Assembly (NCBI RefSeq): GCF_019320115.1
Contig: NC_089584.1
Coordinates: forward strand, 75,020,791 to 75,084,790
Direction of reading: 5' to 3'
Origin: Miscanthus floridulus
Taxonomy: Eukaryota; Streptophyta; Magnoliopsida; Poales; Poaceae
DNA: 64,000 bases
Shown: piece by piece, positions 54,140 to 64,000 of the stretch
Layout of the letters: every line of letters starts with the position of its first letter
Position numbering within the stretch: position 1 is the first letter of the stretch
Program-made: the position numbers and the translations under genes
The notes under the pieces: model-generated
Seen by the model: the letters and a program-made list of their open reading frames with translations, nothing else
Told to the model about the DNA's origin: nothing
Database searches by the model: none

Positions 54140-55520
54140 ATGAAAGAGCAAGAGACCAAGCACTTTAGGGTCAATGACAAAGGAATTCTCTGGTTTAATG
54201 ATAGGCTTGTAGTACCCAAAGACAAAGAACTTAGAAATCAAATTATGGCTGAAGCCCATTCTTCTAGATTGTCCATCCATCCTGGTAGCAGTAAAATGTA
54301 TCAAGATCTCAAGCTGTATTATTGGTGGACCAAGATGAAGAAAGAAATCGTAGCCTACGTGGCAAGGTGCGATAACTGTTGCAGAGTCAAGGCTATTCAC
54401 ATGAGGCCCGGATTATTACAACCACTCTCTATTCCTGGCTGGAAGTGGGAAGAAATTGTCATGGATTTCATTGTTGGATTACCCACTACCAAAAAGGGTT
54501 GTGATTCCATCTGGGTTATCGTAGATCATCTAACTAAATCCGCTCACTTTATTCCGGTCAAGTCTACCTATCACCCTCACAATTATGCTGAGATTTATTT
54601 TCAACAAGTGGTACGTCTCCATGGTGTACCCAAATCCATTATTTTAGATAGAGGACCGCAATTCACGGCTCGCTTTTGGGAGTGCTTACATCAGAATCTT
54701 GGCACTCATCTAATCTGCAGTTCTGCCTATCATCCGCAAACATCAGGATAGACTGAGCATGTTAATCAAATTCTTGAAGACATGCTTAGAGCTTGTCTTA
54801 TCTCTTGCAAAGGCTCTTGGGAGGAATGGTTGCCTCTCGCTGAATTCTCTTATAACAACAGTTATCAAGAGAGTATCAAAATGGCTCCTTTTGAAGCTCT
54901 TTATGGCCACAAGTGTAGAACACCTTTAAACTGGGTGGAACCCAGAGAAAGAAGATTCTATGGTATTGATTTTGTAAAGGAAGCCGAAGAGCAAGTCCAA
55001 ACTATCTAGAAGAATATGACTGCCGCATAGGCTAGACAAAAGAGCTACGCTGATAAGAGAAGAAAACCTATTGAGTTTGAAGTAGGTGACCATGTTTATC
55101 TGAAGGTATCCCCTATGAAAGGAGTAAAACATTTTGGAATTAAAAGGAAGCTTGAGCCTCGATATGTTGGACCTTACCAAATTATCAAGAAAAGTGGAAG
55201 AGTAGCCTATAAACTCAATCTACCATGTGAAATGGGAGCTATATTCCCGGTATTCCATGTGTCTCAGCTGAAGAAGTGTCTCCGTATTCCTGAGGAAAGA
55301 GTAGCTACGAGGAGAATCAACTTGAAATCTGATCTTTCTTATGAGGAGAAGCCTGTGCAGGTTCTGGATACTCAAGAAAGAGTGACTCGTAGATGAGTAG
55401 TTAAGTTATATAAGGTAGTTTGGAGTAATCATAGTGATCGGGATGCAACCTAGGAGCGGGAAGATTATCTAAAGGAAAATTATCCGGCTTTCTATATTAA
55501 ATGGTACGCTTTCCAAATCT
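54140..55520 (+). pseudogene. Integrase with chromodomain-like tail, Gypsy element 3
   Basis: The zinc finger starts HPGSSKMYQDLKLYYWW with CDNCCRVK closing the HHCC set. The catalytic core has MDFIVGLPTTKKGCDSIWVI, SIILDRGPQFTARFW and the third acid near TEHVNQ; TAG stops stand at 54749, 55007 and 55028. The GPY/F module is KLEPRYVGPYQII. After it comes a degenerate chromodomain (VVKLYKVVWSNHSDRDAT, stop, EREDYLKENYPAFYIK). In chromoviruses this tail steers integration to heterochromatin by reading histone marks. It is the part of the element that could connect with the H3-like accessory ORF. Confidence 0.88.
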
Positions 55521-55537
55521 TGGGACAAGATTTTTTT

Positions 55538-55551
55538 TAAGGGGGGAGGGC
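55538..55551 (+). other. Polypurine tract of Gypsy element 3
   Basis: AAGGGGGGAGGG directly before the 3' LTR, the expected primer site for plus-strand DNA synthesis. Confidence 0.85.
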
Positions 55552-58500
55552 TGTAACACCCTAGGTGTTTGGCTTCTACAAAAGTGCATTTCATTTCATA
55601 AACATGTGTATCATCCATCTCATCATGCCATTGTCACTGAAACATACATATGCAACATTCGCAATTCTGTTTGTTTCATACTTGATTTGCTTGTGAATGG
55701 TAGTAGTGCAACATGTGAATGCAACATGAGTTTCTCATACCTTGAAACATGGCAACATGGTAGGAATGTGGCAAGTTAAAATTGCAACAAAAGTAATGAA
55801 ACATGTGAAACATGGAATTGCAACATTTGAGTGAATTGATTGTTTTGTTACTTCATCACATGTGATCATTAGAAATTGGTATAGCACTTGTGTAAAGTGG
55901 TTGATTATGGTCTAATACACCTTAACTACACTTAGGGTAATTGTTGGGACATTGTTCATGTGGATCAAAATGACAAAAATGCCCTCAAGTGGAGGTTTGA
56001 CTTAGAAAGACCTACAGAGTGCCATTGTTTGACTGATTCAAAAGACCAACCTAGAGACCTTGCATGGCTGTGCACCCTTTACGAAAGTTGTAGCCAATTT
56101 ATCAAGGAACAAAAGTCTCAATATGACCATCTCATGAAAATGGATAGAACATGTTCAAACAAGGCCCACAAGTCATATTTCCATGCTGAATTCACACTTA
56201 GAAAATTTGCTAAGTCATAAACCCAGTTTCAGTTGGATCGAGCCAACTTTGGCTTGATGTAACTTTTGATCCATGGTGAATTAGATGATGGTCCTTGAAA
56301 AGAAGTTGTAGATGGATGGTAGGCCTACAATTTTCATGTACATTGTTTTTGCAATGGATCAACGGTTTAGCCGTATTAAAACGTTGAAGTTGCGCTGTCA
56401 GGCGGTTCCAGTTGTCTGAATGTGAGCTACAGTAACTGACAGCCATCAGACAACGAATGCCGCATGGGTGACACTCGTCACCGGTCTCCTGCTCATGCTG
56501 CCACGTGCCGCGGACGCCCTGGCATGGCTGGCCACGACTTGAGCAACACCCCACGCGCCTGCCCGACCGAGTCATCAGCTTCATTTGCATCTCCTTCGCC
56601 TCTACCGTGCATAGCACCGAAGCCACAGCAGCTCCTCCATTTCTGACCGAGCTTCGCCATCACCTCGCATGCTCGCCACTTGAAAAACGCGTCAGCCATC
56701 TTGTCCCTAGCTTCGTCGTGATCTCCTCTACCACCTCCACCTCTCAGCCGGGTCGATTGGGGCTTGGTAAGGGCGTATTCACCATTTCTTCCACCACCGC
56801 CATGGCAGGACCTCGCCGGAGTTGGTACTCCACGCGGCCAACTGCCACCGCGGCCTCCCCATCCCCTCTTCCTTGCTTGGGTAGCTTGATAGCAAACTCT
56901 AGAAGCTCGTACCGAGCCTATCCGCACCCTACGGGGTCGGACCTCGCCGGAGCCGGCCAAGCCGTGGCCGTGCGCCGCCATGGCCGTCGCCATTGCCTTT
57001 AGCCACGGTAATAGCTTCAATTGATGGCATCGCTAGATGCGCATGGGTGAGGCGAATACCATAGCACCGATGGCCTCGCTAGAGCTGCCACCGACGACGA
57101 GCTACGCCGCCGTCTTTTCTTCCTCCCCTGCCTGTCTCTTTGTCTCGCGGGGTCCCTTTGTCAGTCGCTGAGCCAAGGCGGGAGCCAGTGTGGGTCGCGT
57201 CGTGTCTGGGCCACGCCAGCACGTGCATCGTGGGCCACCGTGTCCTTCGGGCCGGCCCAGCAGTAGAGTTAGGGTTTCAAATTCGTTTTGGTTTTATTCT
57301 TTTCACAGATTTATGTATATATTCAAAAATATATATCTCCTAGTTGGTAGATTCAAATGATGTGGTTCCAATTTTGTTGAGTTCATGATAATGTCTAGTT
57401 TATATTAAAAATATAATTTATGCCATGTTCTGTTATGAAAAATGGAGTTGCTAATTATCTCTTTTAATCATGAAGAAAATAGGGGTAATTATATCTTTTT
57501 CTTTGTAGCTCCAAATGGCATGACATTTTTATGGTGTACTACTCATATCATGAATAGCTTATAGTTAAATTTTCATACATTTTGGACACTATATGTAGGA
57601 GTTAGAAAAATCTCTTGTTTGCATGGATGGATCTTGTGTGAATTTTCATCATTTTTCTATAGATCCAGTAAAGGTAAAAATTGGTGAGTGCTATTCTTAT
57701 GCTAGAGTGATACTAGGAAAAATAAGAAATCTGTTGCTTGACACTTTTCAATAGGGTTTCTTAATTATGCTAGAAATAGACATGCCCTCTATTATTTTTG
57801 ATACAACAAGTTTTGCTTAACCAATGGCTTTGAAATTGTTATGGTAGTATATGTGAAGCATGAGATAGCTACTGTAATTTTTGTAGATTTTTTTGAACAG
57901 TTTTACTATATATTGCTTTAATCACCTAATTAACTAAATAAATTAGAAAAGGACATTAAATAATTTATTTAGAGGTTGGCACTATACTTTCTGATATTCC
58001 TCTGGTATGTGCAACAAGTTGGTAAACTTGGTTTGGTCCAATTATGCTTTTGCATCATCACTAAATAATTAATTTAGTAAACCTGTCATTTCTGGACAGA
58101 TTTTAGGTTTACTGGAATTCGATTTGGTTATTGTAAGAATCATGCTTTGATGTTTACAAATGAATTGTAGAGAATTTCATAAGCTTTCCAGAATATCCTC
58201 ATTCAAGTCATTTGGATTTGTAGAACTCTTGTTGTGATTGAATTAAGGAACTACCCGTGTGCATATGAAACTTTAACTGTTGTTTTAAGTATGCCTTTAC
58301 TATTTCTAAGTTTGTGGTAATGTTCCTAGGTGTTAGGCCTTTAACTGAAGATGAGCATCTTTATCTTAGGTTATGCAAGTTAGGTAAGTTGATCTTGTTG
58401 TTCAAGTTAAGATAGATACATGTTTTAAAGTGATTTGAATAGAGCTATTCTTAATCGGTAAACGAGTGTCCAGTGATGCTTTCGTTAAACACTTACTGTG

Positions 58501-60237
58501 ATTCATTCATCATGAGCATCATGTCATTTCTTATGCATCCATGATATTTATCTTGTGCATCGGCATGCAATAGGTATACCGGAGGGTGTGACACTGCTGG
58601 AATGCGAGTAACCAAGCGGGGAGCAGCAGCAGCCAACACCGGAGGTTCAGAAGGTGCAGCCCTCAGGAGAAGTGCCAGACGAGGTCGCCGTTGAGTGCCC
58701 GGATCACCGTCCATGCAACTTTGTGAAAGGCAAGCCCCGGAGCATATTAAGCCTTCTAATTTCCAAAATGCAGTTAAAGTATTATTATTATATATATATA
58801 TATTGTTGTATTAAGTTTAGGTGTTGGATGTAAACATTTGCTGCATTGGTTATCTAATCTTTGTCTAGATATTGATACCATAAATCCTATGTAGCTCAGG
58901 TTCATGTAGTGCTTAGCCCTGCTTAAACGTGGTTGAAGTCGGGTGATTTCTTGTCACCTGTGAGATATAGGAATATACATATGGCACGGTTGGCTATATT
59001 TGCTATCGTGGAAAAGAACCTGGCTTAATTTGAATTGAAGACCGGGCAGAGGCTTGCCGGTTTGTAGTGACTCCGTCTGTGTCGCTTAAGGACTGAATCT
59101 TGGAGCCTTTCCTATTCATGTTGAACGCATGCCTCTCTCTTAGTTGGCCATGTCTGAAGACCGACCATGAAGCCGAGTAGCTCACCTCAGGCCGGGAGTC
59201 GATAAGTATAAAGTGCGCCTCGGAAGGGAGCCGTAGGCGTGAGTCCAAGGGCAGGTGATTTAAAAGTCCTGATCGTCCTGGCAGAAGGGTAATCCCTGAG
59301 AGTGCTGGCGCTGATCGAACCCGCGAATTTGGTTCCTGAGTTGTTCCAAAGGTGACCCACGGCTACCCTTGCTAAGTATGCCAGGGTGAGAGTTAGGAAT
59401 ACCCCCTCAGCTGAGTTGTAATTCGATTCGAGTCGCCGTCTCTCCCGGTTAGTGAGAACTTGATGAGGTTATCTCCAATGTAGATACGCTAAATAACATA
59501 ATGGTTCAGAAATGATGATATGATGATGATAGCCTTATTATACCTGCTATGGTTAGTATTGTTTGCTCCTAACAAGTGAGTGCTCTAGTACAGGTGCAAA
59601 TCTAGTGGACAGGTAAATGATGATCAACTTGATGCGAAGTTTAAATGGGTTACTATATTCATAAGCTCTTTTATGCAACTGTGTCCAGTTAGCCCACCTC
59701 ATAAGCCTTACATGACCCTTGGTGTCTTTTATTTCTGGTTTTGATGGGTAAGTCTAGCTGAGTACCTTCTCGTACTCAGGGTTTATTTTCCATCTATTGC
59801 AGATGACCAGTTCTACTTTGGTTGCTACAAGTATTGCCTTCTCCCGGCTGGGGATGAAGACTAGACCATTGGGCGCGGTCTCTCGTAGTTCTCATACCTG
59901 ATGATGCTTTTGTGGGACATGACTCAGATCTGGCAATGTATTTGAAATTATGAAGTTATGTACTAAACTATGTTGCTTCCGTAAATTTGAACTTGGTTTG
60001 TAATATTTTATTTGAACTCTGATGGATGTAATCCGAATGCTACTTGTGAAATGTTGTAACGAATGATGTGTTGTGTTGTGTTGAATCACTACGATCTTGG
60101 TTTGTATGTCGAGAGTTGGTTGAAATCCTTCGTGATTTCTAGACTACCGGGATTATGGGAGCTTCAGTACATGAATTTGATCACTTCGGTGATTGTTTTT
60201 GTACTTACGTTCTTATGATTTGGTCGGTTCTGTTACA
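55552..60237 (+). repeat. 3' LTR of Gypsy element 3 (4686 bp)
   Basis: Collinear with the 5' LTR, with scattered single-base changes and very small indels (for example TTGTGTTGTGTTG near 60070). The TA-repeat stretches, the GC-rich zone and the TACTCAGGGTTTA block are all present. Confidence 0.92.
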
Positions 60238-60242
60238 TACTG

Positions 60243-60925
60243 TACAACCGTTACTCCGGTTTTGTCTCCGTGATTTGTTTTCTCGAAGATTTTCACTTGT
60301 GGATGATGGACTGCGTCATCAATATGACATGGTTCCTCACCGTACTAGGGACTTTCTTCTGCCTGTTTCTGACCCTGGCATCACGTGACCACGTCACCTA
60401 CTGTCAGGCTCGGGGCTAAGTGGGCACACTTCACCTTACGATGAATGTGCTTTTCTCATTTTGGGGCTATACTCGGGGACTGGCTGCCTGCTCGGCTGGT
60501 CTTGTGTTTTTCTTTACTTTGGACCCTGGCACCATGTGACTACGTCACCTACTGTTAGGCTCGGGAACTAAGTGGGCACACTTCACCTCGCGGTGAGTGT
60601 GTTTGCTTTAATCTGGAAGACTCCGCGCCTCCTGAAGCTGAAGAAGACTATCTCTCTTTCTCGTGATCGGACTCTAAGTGGGCACACTTGGTCCACTACG
60701 AGGAAATTTTTGATTTTAAACTTGAGCTCCTTACATCCTTATGACAAGCCTAACTTGGGATACGCTGCTCGGCGACGGTTCACGCTGCTCGGCGACGGTT
60801 CACAACTGCTCAGTAACTCATCACGGTGGTCGGACCATGAGTTTGACTGCTCGGTTTTGTTCGCACCTGCTCGGAGAAGCTCAAGACGGTGTTGCACAAC
60901 GGATACAAGGCGCTCGGGGACTAGC
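60243..60925 (+). other. Distal interior of Gypsy element 2, with direct repeats
   Basis: This continues element 2 after the nested element. A block CACCTACTGT.AGGCTCGGG..CTAAGTGGGCACACTTCACC occurs twice (about 60390 and 60545), and CTAAGTGGGCACACTTGG once more (60673). A 20-bp unit GCTGCTCGGCGACGGTTCAC is repeated at 60764-60803. No gene was seen. CGCTCGGGGACTAGC precedes the LTR. Confidence 0.75.
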
Positions 60926-61382
60926 TGTGGGGGGTACGACCCCGGATACCTACGGCAGACCACATGGGTTGCGCCCCCAGGGGCAGGCTAGCCCACAAGA
61001 CGAGGCTTTGCGGAGCACAGTGCTGCTCGGCGCATCCCGCAAGACACCGGGAAGATATCATGAAGATACTATGAGATCTGTTATGATACGTATGATCCCA
61101 TGATTCATGTAATCTGTTATTACTTTTCGGTTATCTCCTAGTCTAACCGACTTGTAACCCTGCCCCTGGACTATATAAGGCGGATAGACCCTCCCTCCAA
61201 ACACACGCAATATCATACGATAACCAATACAATCCAACAGACCACAGGAGTAGGGTATTATGTCGCGCCGACGGTCTGAACCTGTCTAACTCGTGTCTCT
61301 GTTGCCTTCTTATTCTCGATTACACGTATCTCTGCCGATCAATCTACCGTTGTGGGATACCCTTCGAAGGTATTCCCGATAC
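60926..61382 (+). repeat. 3' LTR of Gypsy element 2
   Basis: A 457-bp repeat starting TGTGGGGGGTACGACC, with TATATAAG promoter word near 61173. It matches the 5' LTR well up to GTGGGATACCC; the last 25 bases differ (CGAAGGTATTCCCGATACA against GAGTACTACTAATG... CGACA). The right end is therefore approximate. Confidence 0.8.
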
Positions 61383-61580
61383 ATCATCATTAGTTTGCTC
61401 GTAGCCCTTTTTTTTGTAAAGAATTGACAGAAACCTGATCGGAACCAACTGAACTGACGCACGAGTACGTGCGAATCAGAACCTATAACAGCACTACAGC
61501 AACAGCAAGGGGCTCATCTGCTTCAGTCCACTCATGATGCTGTACTACTGTCTACTGAGGCAGCAGCGATCATCACTTCA
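61383..61580. other. 3' flank of the AG-peptide pseudogene
   Basis: No other feature was seen. It probably contains the former 3' UTR, which is diverged from that of the intact copy. Confidence 0.4.
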
Positions 61581-61765
61581 TCAGTGCGCGAAATAGGTGA
61601 CGAAGAGCGCAGTGAACATGAGCAGGTACGCGATCGCCTGATCTATACCCTTTGCGTCAATCACCCGCGCGGCCGCCGGCTGCTTGTCCTGCGCCATGGA
61701 CAGCTGCATGAGCCCGGAAAAGAAGAAGCCGTGAACAGCAGCACGTACGCCTTCACGGATGCCAT
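61581..61765 (-). pseudogene. Arabinogalactan-peptide-like gene copy with frameshift
   Basis: This is the second copy of the 31333-31518 gene, in the same orientation. It spans 185 bases from ATG to the aligned stop against 186 in the intact copy. A single missing base near 61728 (AAGAAGCC where the intact copy has AAGAAGGCC, plus strand) shifts the frame in the signal peptide after MASVKAYVLLFTA. After the shift the old frame still encodes AIDQ-type and YLLMFTALFVTYFAH residues. Non-synonymous differences are few, and about 200 bases of promoter including TATAAATAGGG are conserved. It is a recent pseudogene, or the base loss is a sequencing error. Confidence 0.78.
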
Positions 61766-61844
61766 TTAGAGCTGCTGAAGCTGAAGAATTAAGAATGGAA
61801 ATGTAAATGCGCTGCGAAACTGATATGCTTTTTGCTTGCTAGTT

Positions 61845-62080
61845 GCTAGCTAGGGAATTAGTTTGATGTTTATAGCAACGCCGAGGAATTGGCAAGTATA
61901 AATAGGGTAGGACGAGCTACTTGTAGTGAAGTGCCAGTGTGCTTTGTTTGAAGCGGATACCAAGGAAAACTTTGAAGAGAGGAGGAATAGGTCAATCTGT
62001 TTGTCTGGCTTGGGCGCGGCAGTATTGACCTGAAGGCAGCAGTCATGGGGGTGACGACCAAGTTCAATAGGGCTGGCTGT
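61845..62080 (-). promoter_or_regulatory. Promoter region conserved between the two AG-peptide copies
   Basis: GAGGAATTGGCAAGTATAAATAGGG and the following 180 bases align with 31620-31865 (GTGCTTTGTTTGAAG.GGATAC, AGGTCAATCTGTTTGTC, CAGTATTGAC). On the minus strand it supplies the TATA box (CCCTATTTATA). This shows that the duplication included upstream control sequence. Confidence 0.7.
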
Positions 62081-62089
62081 CATGGCATT

Positions 62090-62731
62090 TACCACGTTTT
62101 TTACCATTTAGTTTTTTTTTTCACATCAAAGCAATGGAAACATGCATAGTAAACTGGAACGAATTTGTTGGTTATAATTAATAAGATTTAAGAGTGAGTT
62201 GAGTTAAGCCATTGTACATTTTTGTTGATGCAAAGATAGATCAAACACCACAAAAAGATATAGCGCTCGGATCGCAAACATAGATAATGCAGTGTGATTC
62301 TGCCAAAACCGAACTAGCTGGTTTCCGGAATCAGCCTAGCCAGTTTTCTCAGGTTTTGCCATGAACGCCCAAGAATAGTAACTATCATGCTTTCACGGTG
62401 AGGAGCGTCTAGGTTTACGAGCAAACCAGCAAAGGGTTACTATCGCACTTACGTGACGAAGAAAAACTAGTCAAGGCAAACTAGCAAAGATGTCATCAAA
62501 GCTCTGAGAGAGACCCCATCGGGGAAAGGATGTTGATAGGTTATCCTAAGTCGGCCAGCAAACCTAGAGTGTCATCCTTAGCCGTCAGATCAAGCGATGA
62601 GCAACAACTTAGAGGTTTGGAAGATGTTAGACCAAAAGAGAGGTAGAGAGTGGATTGATTTTTTATTCGATTATGTATTGAATACCCTAATTGGCCATGA
62701 CCTCCTTATATTTATGGGTTATTTTGATCTA
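62090..62731. other. Intergenic spacer, nothing recognised
   Basis: No ORF with recognisable content. A T-run is near 62110. No transposon ends could be defined. Confidence 0.4.
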
Positions 62732-64000
62732 GGCCATTATAATTCTCCGAGTTTTGAGAAATGCCATTATAATTCATCTATTTGGAGATCTGCCATTACA
62801 ATTTCATCTCTCTCGTATCCATGCCATTTTCTATGGCTGCCGCGTACAAGGCCCACCGTCAGGCACGTATGCCTACGGGAAGGCATATAGACGTCAAGTC
62901 CTTGTCTCCTCCGTTAGACCGAGCGCGCCCGCGGCGGGCGAGTACGCGCCCACGGCGACCTACGCGTGAGCGGAGCGGCGGCGTGGCCTACGCGCGAGAG
63001 GGAGCAGCCGCGCTCGCCCGCGGCGGCCTGCACACGAGAGCGACGGGGCGCTCCTGGTCGTTGGCCCTGCAGGCTACATGTTGTCGTCAGGCGTGCAGTT
63101 GTGGTGGAGGTAGCATAGCCCACGCGCGATCCGGGTGCGCGTGCGAACAGCTGCCGTGCGGGCACGTGTGTGAGCAGCCAACGCCACCATCACCGCGAGC
63201 GCGCGCGAGCACCTGCAGTCCCAGCACGCCGATGCGGAGAATGAAGTAGAGGGCGCTGATGTCTGTGGGCCTCCAACCCCGTCCCGTGCTGCCCATGGAG
63301 GAGACGAGGAGCACAAAAGAGCAGGCTGTGGCACCTGCTCCAACACACCAAGAGGCCGCAGGAGGAGTTCGTTGCCGCCGTTGTCCGTGGAGGGCACGTC
63401 CAGGCCTGTGGAGCTCCCTGTTCGTGCCTGTGGAGCTGGTGGCATGTTGGCTCCACCGAGTGAGGCCACGGCCTTCGCGCGCACCAACCTGCAGGCCGCT
63501 GGTCCTTGCGAGCAGGTCGCATCGAGACTGGCAAGCCGCGGGCGAGCGCTCCTCCTCGCGTGCAGGCCACCTTCGGCGAGCGCGGCCTCTCCGCCTCCCA
63601 CAGCCGGAAGTCGTGCGCGACGCACTCTACGGCGTCGACGGTCGAGAAGAAGAACGGCGCACGCGAACAACAGGGCTGCCAGGACGCCTCCCACGCCGGA
63701 CCCCGCCACCGCGTCGAAGAAGTCCGCGAGCCGCGCTGCTGCAGCGCGGCCTCCAGGCGCACCAGCGCGGCGCTGGGCCGCCGTCTATGGAGAGGACGCA
63801 CACCTCTTCTGTGCTGGCGGCTACCCGTGGGGGCCGAAGGCGGAGCGACGGCGCTCAATCGCTCATCCGCAACGGCCTGCGTGCGAGCGATAGCAGGCTC
63901 GGTCGGAGAAGATGGGGACTTGACGTCCGTATGCCTTCCCGTAGCCATATGTGCCTGACAGTGGGCCTTGTACGCGGCAGCCGTAGAAAATGGCAGGGAT
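62732..64000. mobile_element. Probable Pack-MULE with long TIRs, running to the window end
   Basis: The block GCCATTTTCTATGGCTGCCG through GACGTCAAGTCC (62822-62904) returns inverted at about 63910-64000 (GGACTTGACGTCC to GAAAATGGCAGGGA) with only a few differences. That gives inverted repeats of at least 85 bases with the outer end outside the window. Long TIRs around GC-rich sequence without transposase are the Pack-MULE form of Mutator-like elements. The left border (about 62732, GGCCATTATAATTCTCC) is a guess. Confidence 0.65.
62960..63900 (-). pseudogene. Captured GC-rich host sequence, partly receptor-kinase-like
   Basis: The interior of the MULE is very GC-rich with long overlapping ORFs in several frames, so ORF length means little. 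On the minus strand one frame contains GLCYLHHNCTP near 63085-63125, similar to the G(L/I)xYLHHDCxPP motif of plant receptor-like kinases. Further up it has a hydrophobic segment followed by arginines (GVLAALLFACAVLLLDRRRR), like a membrane anchor. The two are not joined by recognisable kinase subdomains. I infer captured fragments, perhaps of a receptor kinase gene. Confidence 0.35.

Larger units (their letters stand above)
44707..60237 (+). mobile_element. Gypsy element 3 (Tekay-like chromovirus), LTRs about 4.7 kb
   Basis: A full structure is present: 5' LTR, Met-type primer site, a leader, an accessory ORF with a histone-H3-like start, gag, pol with chromodomain-like tail, polypurine tract and 3' LTR. 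The 5-bp target duplication TACTG flanks it exactly (44702-44706 and 60238-60242). Very long LTRs starting TGTAACACCCTAGG and the RT/integrase type fit the Tekay/RIRE3 chromoviruses of grasses. About six mismatches in the first 480 LTR bases suggest a fairly young insertion, although pol has many stops. Confidence 0.93.
33582..61382 (+). mobile_element. Gypsy element 2 (Tat-like) with antisense ORF, split by two insertions
   Basis: The LTR-like ends both start TGTGGGGGGTACGACCCCGG. Between them lie a gag remnant, protease, RT, RNase H, integrase, a 262-bp tandem repeat, a long antisense ORF and a tail with a purine-rich tract. The 5' LTR holds a 1035-bp hAT-like insert, and a 15.5-kb Gypsy element sits upstream of the antisense ORF start. 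Net length is about 11.2 kb, a normal size for Tat elements with extra ORFs. No TSD was recognised, and the two LTRs differ at their inner ends. Confidence 0.85.

Noticed and set aside
62782..63958. Large ORFs of 150-250 codons in the Pack-MULE interior
   Set aside because: All frames are open because of GC content and they contradict each other. Only the receptor-kinase-like motif was noted.

Overview
This window is repeat-dense nuclear DNA of a grass, most likely a panicoid grass of the sorghum/sugarcane/Miscanthus/maize kind. The evidence is its mobile elements: CACTA transposons with TTTGCCGAGTG or TTTAGTCCCGGT subterminal repeats, Ulp1-protease ORFs, long-LTR chromovirus-like and Tat-like Gypsy elements, a Copia element with an initiator-Met primer site, and Stowaway-type and other MITEs. 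Host gene content is very low. I see one intact small gene, an arabinogalactan (AG)-peptide at 31333-31518 (minus), a frameshifted second copy 30 kb away at 61581-61765 (minus), and several gene fragments inside transposons. All boundaries were read by eye; no database search was possible.

Layout. (1) 1-2134: terminal part of a CACTA element with Ptta/En-Spm transposase exons on the minus strand. (2) 2703-16732: a CACTA element (TSD CTT) with a gutted transposase, a decayed Ulp1-type ORF and a GRF-type zinc-finger ORF. Nested in it is a second CACTA element (7319-16458, TSD TCT) with a two-exon host gene fragment, and nested in that a Tat-type Gypsy element (9209-15589, TSD GCAAA) that lost its integrase end and most of its 3' LTR. 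(3) 16733-22835: MITEs, a diverged local duplication, a short LINE-like insertion with 10-bp TSDs, a GC-rich segment, and a probable Helitron carrying exons, one recognisable as RED/SMU2. (4) 22840-29679: a gag-only Copia element (TSD ATGTT). (5) 29685-33581: repeats, the AG-peptide gene, and MITEs. (6) 33582-61382: a Tat-type Gypsy element with an antisense ORF. Its 5' LTR is split by a 1035-bp hAT-like insertion (8-bp TSD), and it is itself split by a 15.5-kb chromovirus-like Gypsy element (44707-60237, TSD TACTG, LTRs of about 4.7 kb). (7) 61383-64000: the broken AG-peptide copy and a probable Pack-MULE running off the window.

The most interesting object is the accessory ORF between the 5' LTR and gag of the 4.7-kb-LTR element (50142-50738). 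Its first 17 residues match the histone H3 tail at 13 positions, including the ARKS motif around H3 K9. A charged, probably coiled-coil middle and a strongly acidic C-terminus follow. The ORF start and the gag start each lie directly after a splice-acceptor-like AG, and a strong donor-like site lies upstream. Since the same element encodes a chromodomain-like tail on its integrase, an H3-tail mimic would be biologically striking.

A second general signal is that most in-frame stops in the three Gypsy bodies are TAG where the conserved residue is Gln (CAG) or Trp (TGG). This is what deamination of methylated CHG sites would leave.
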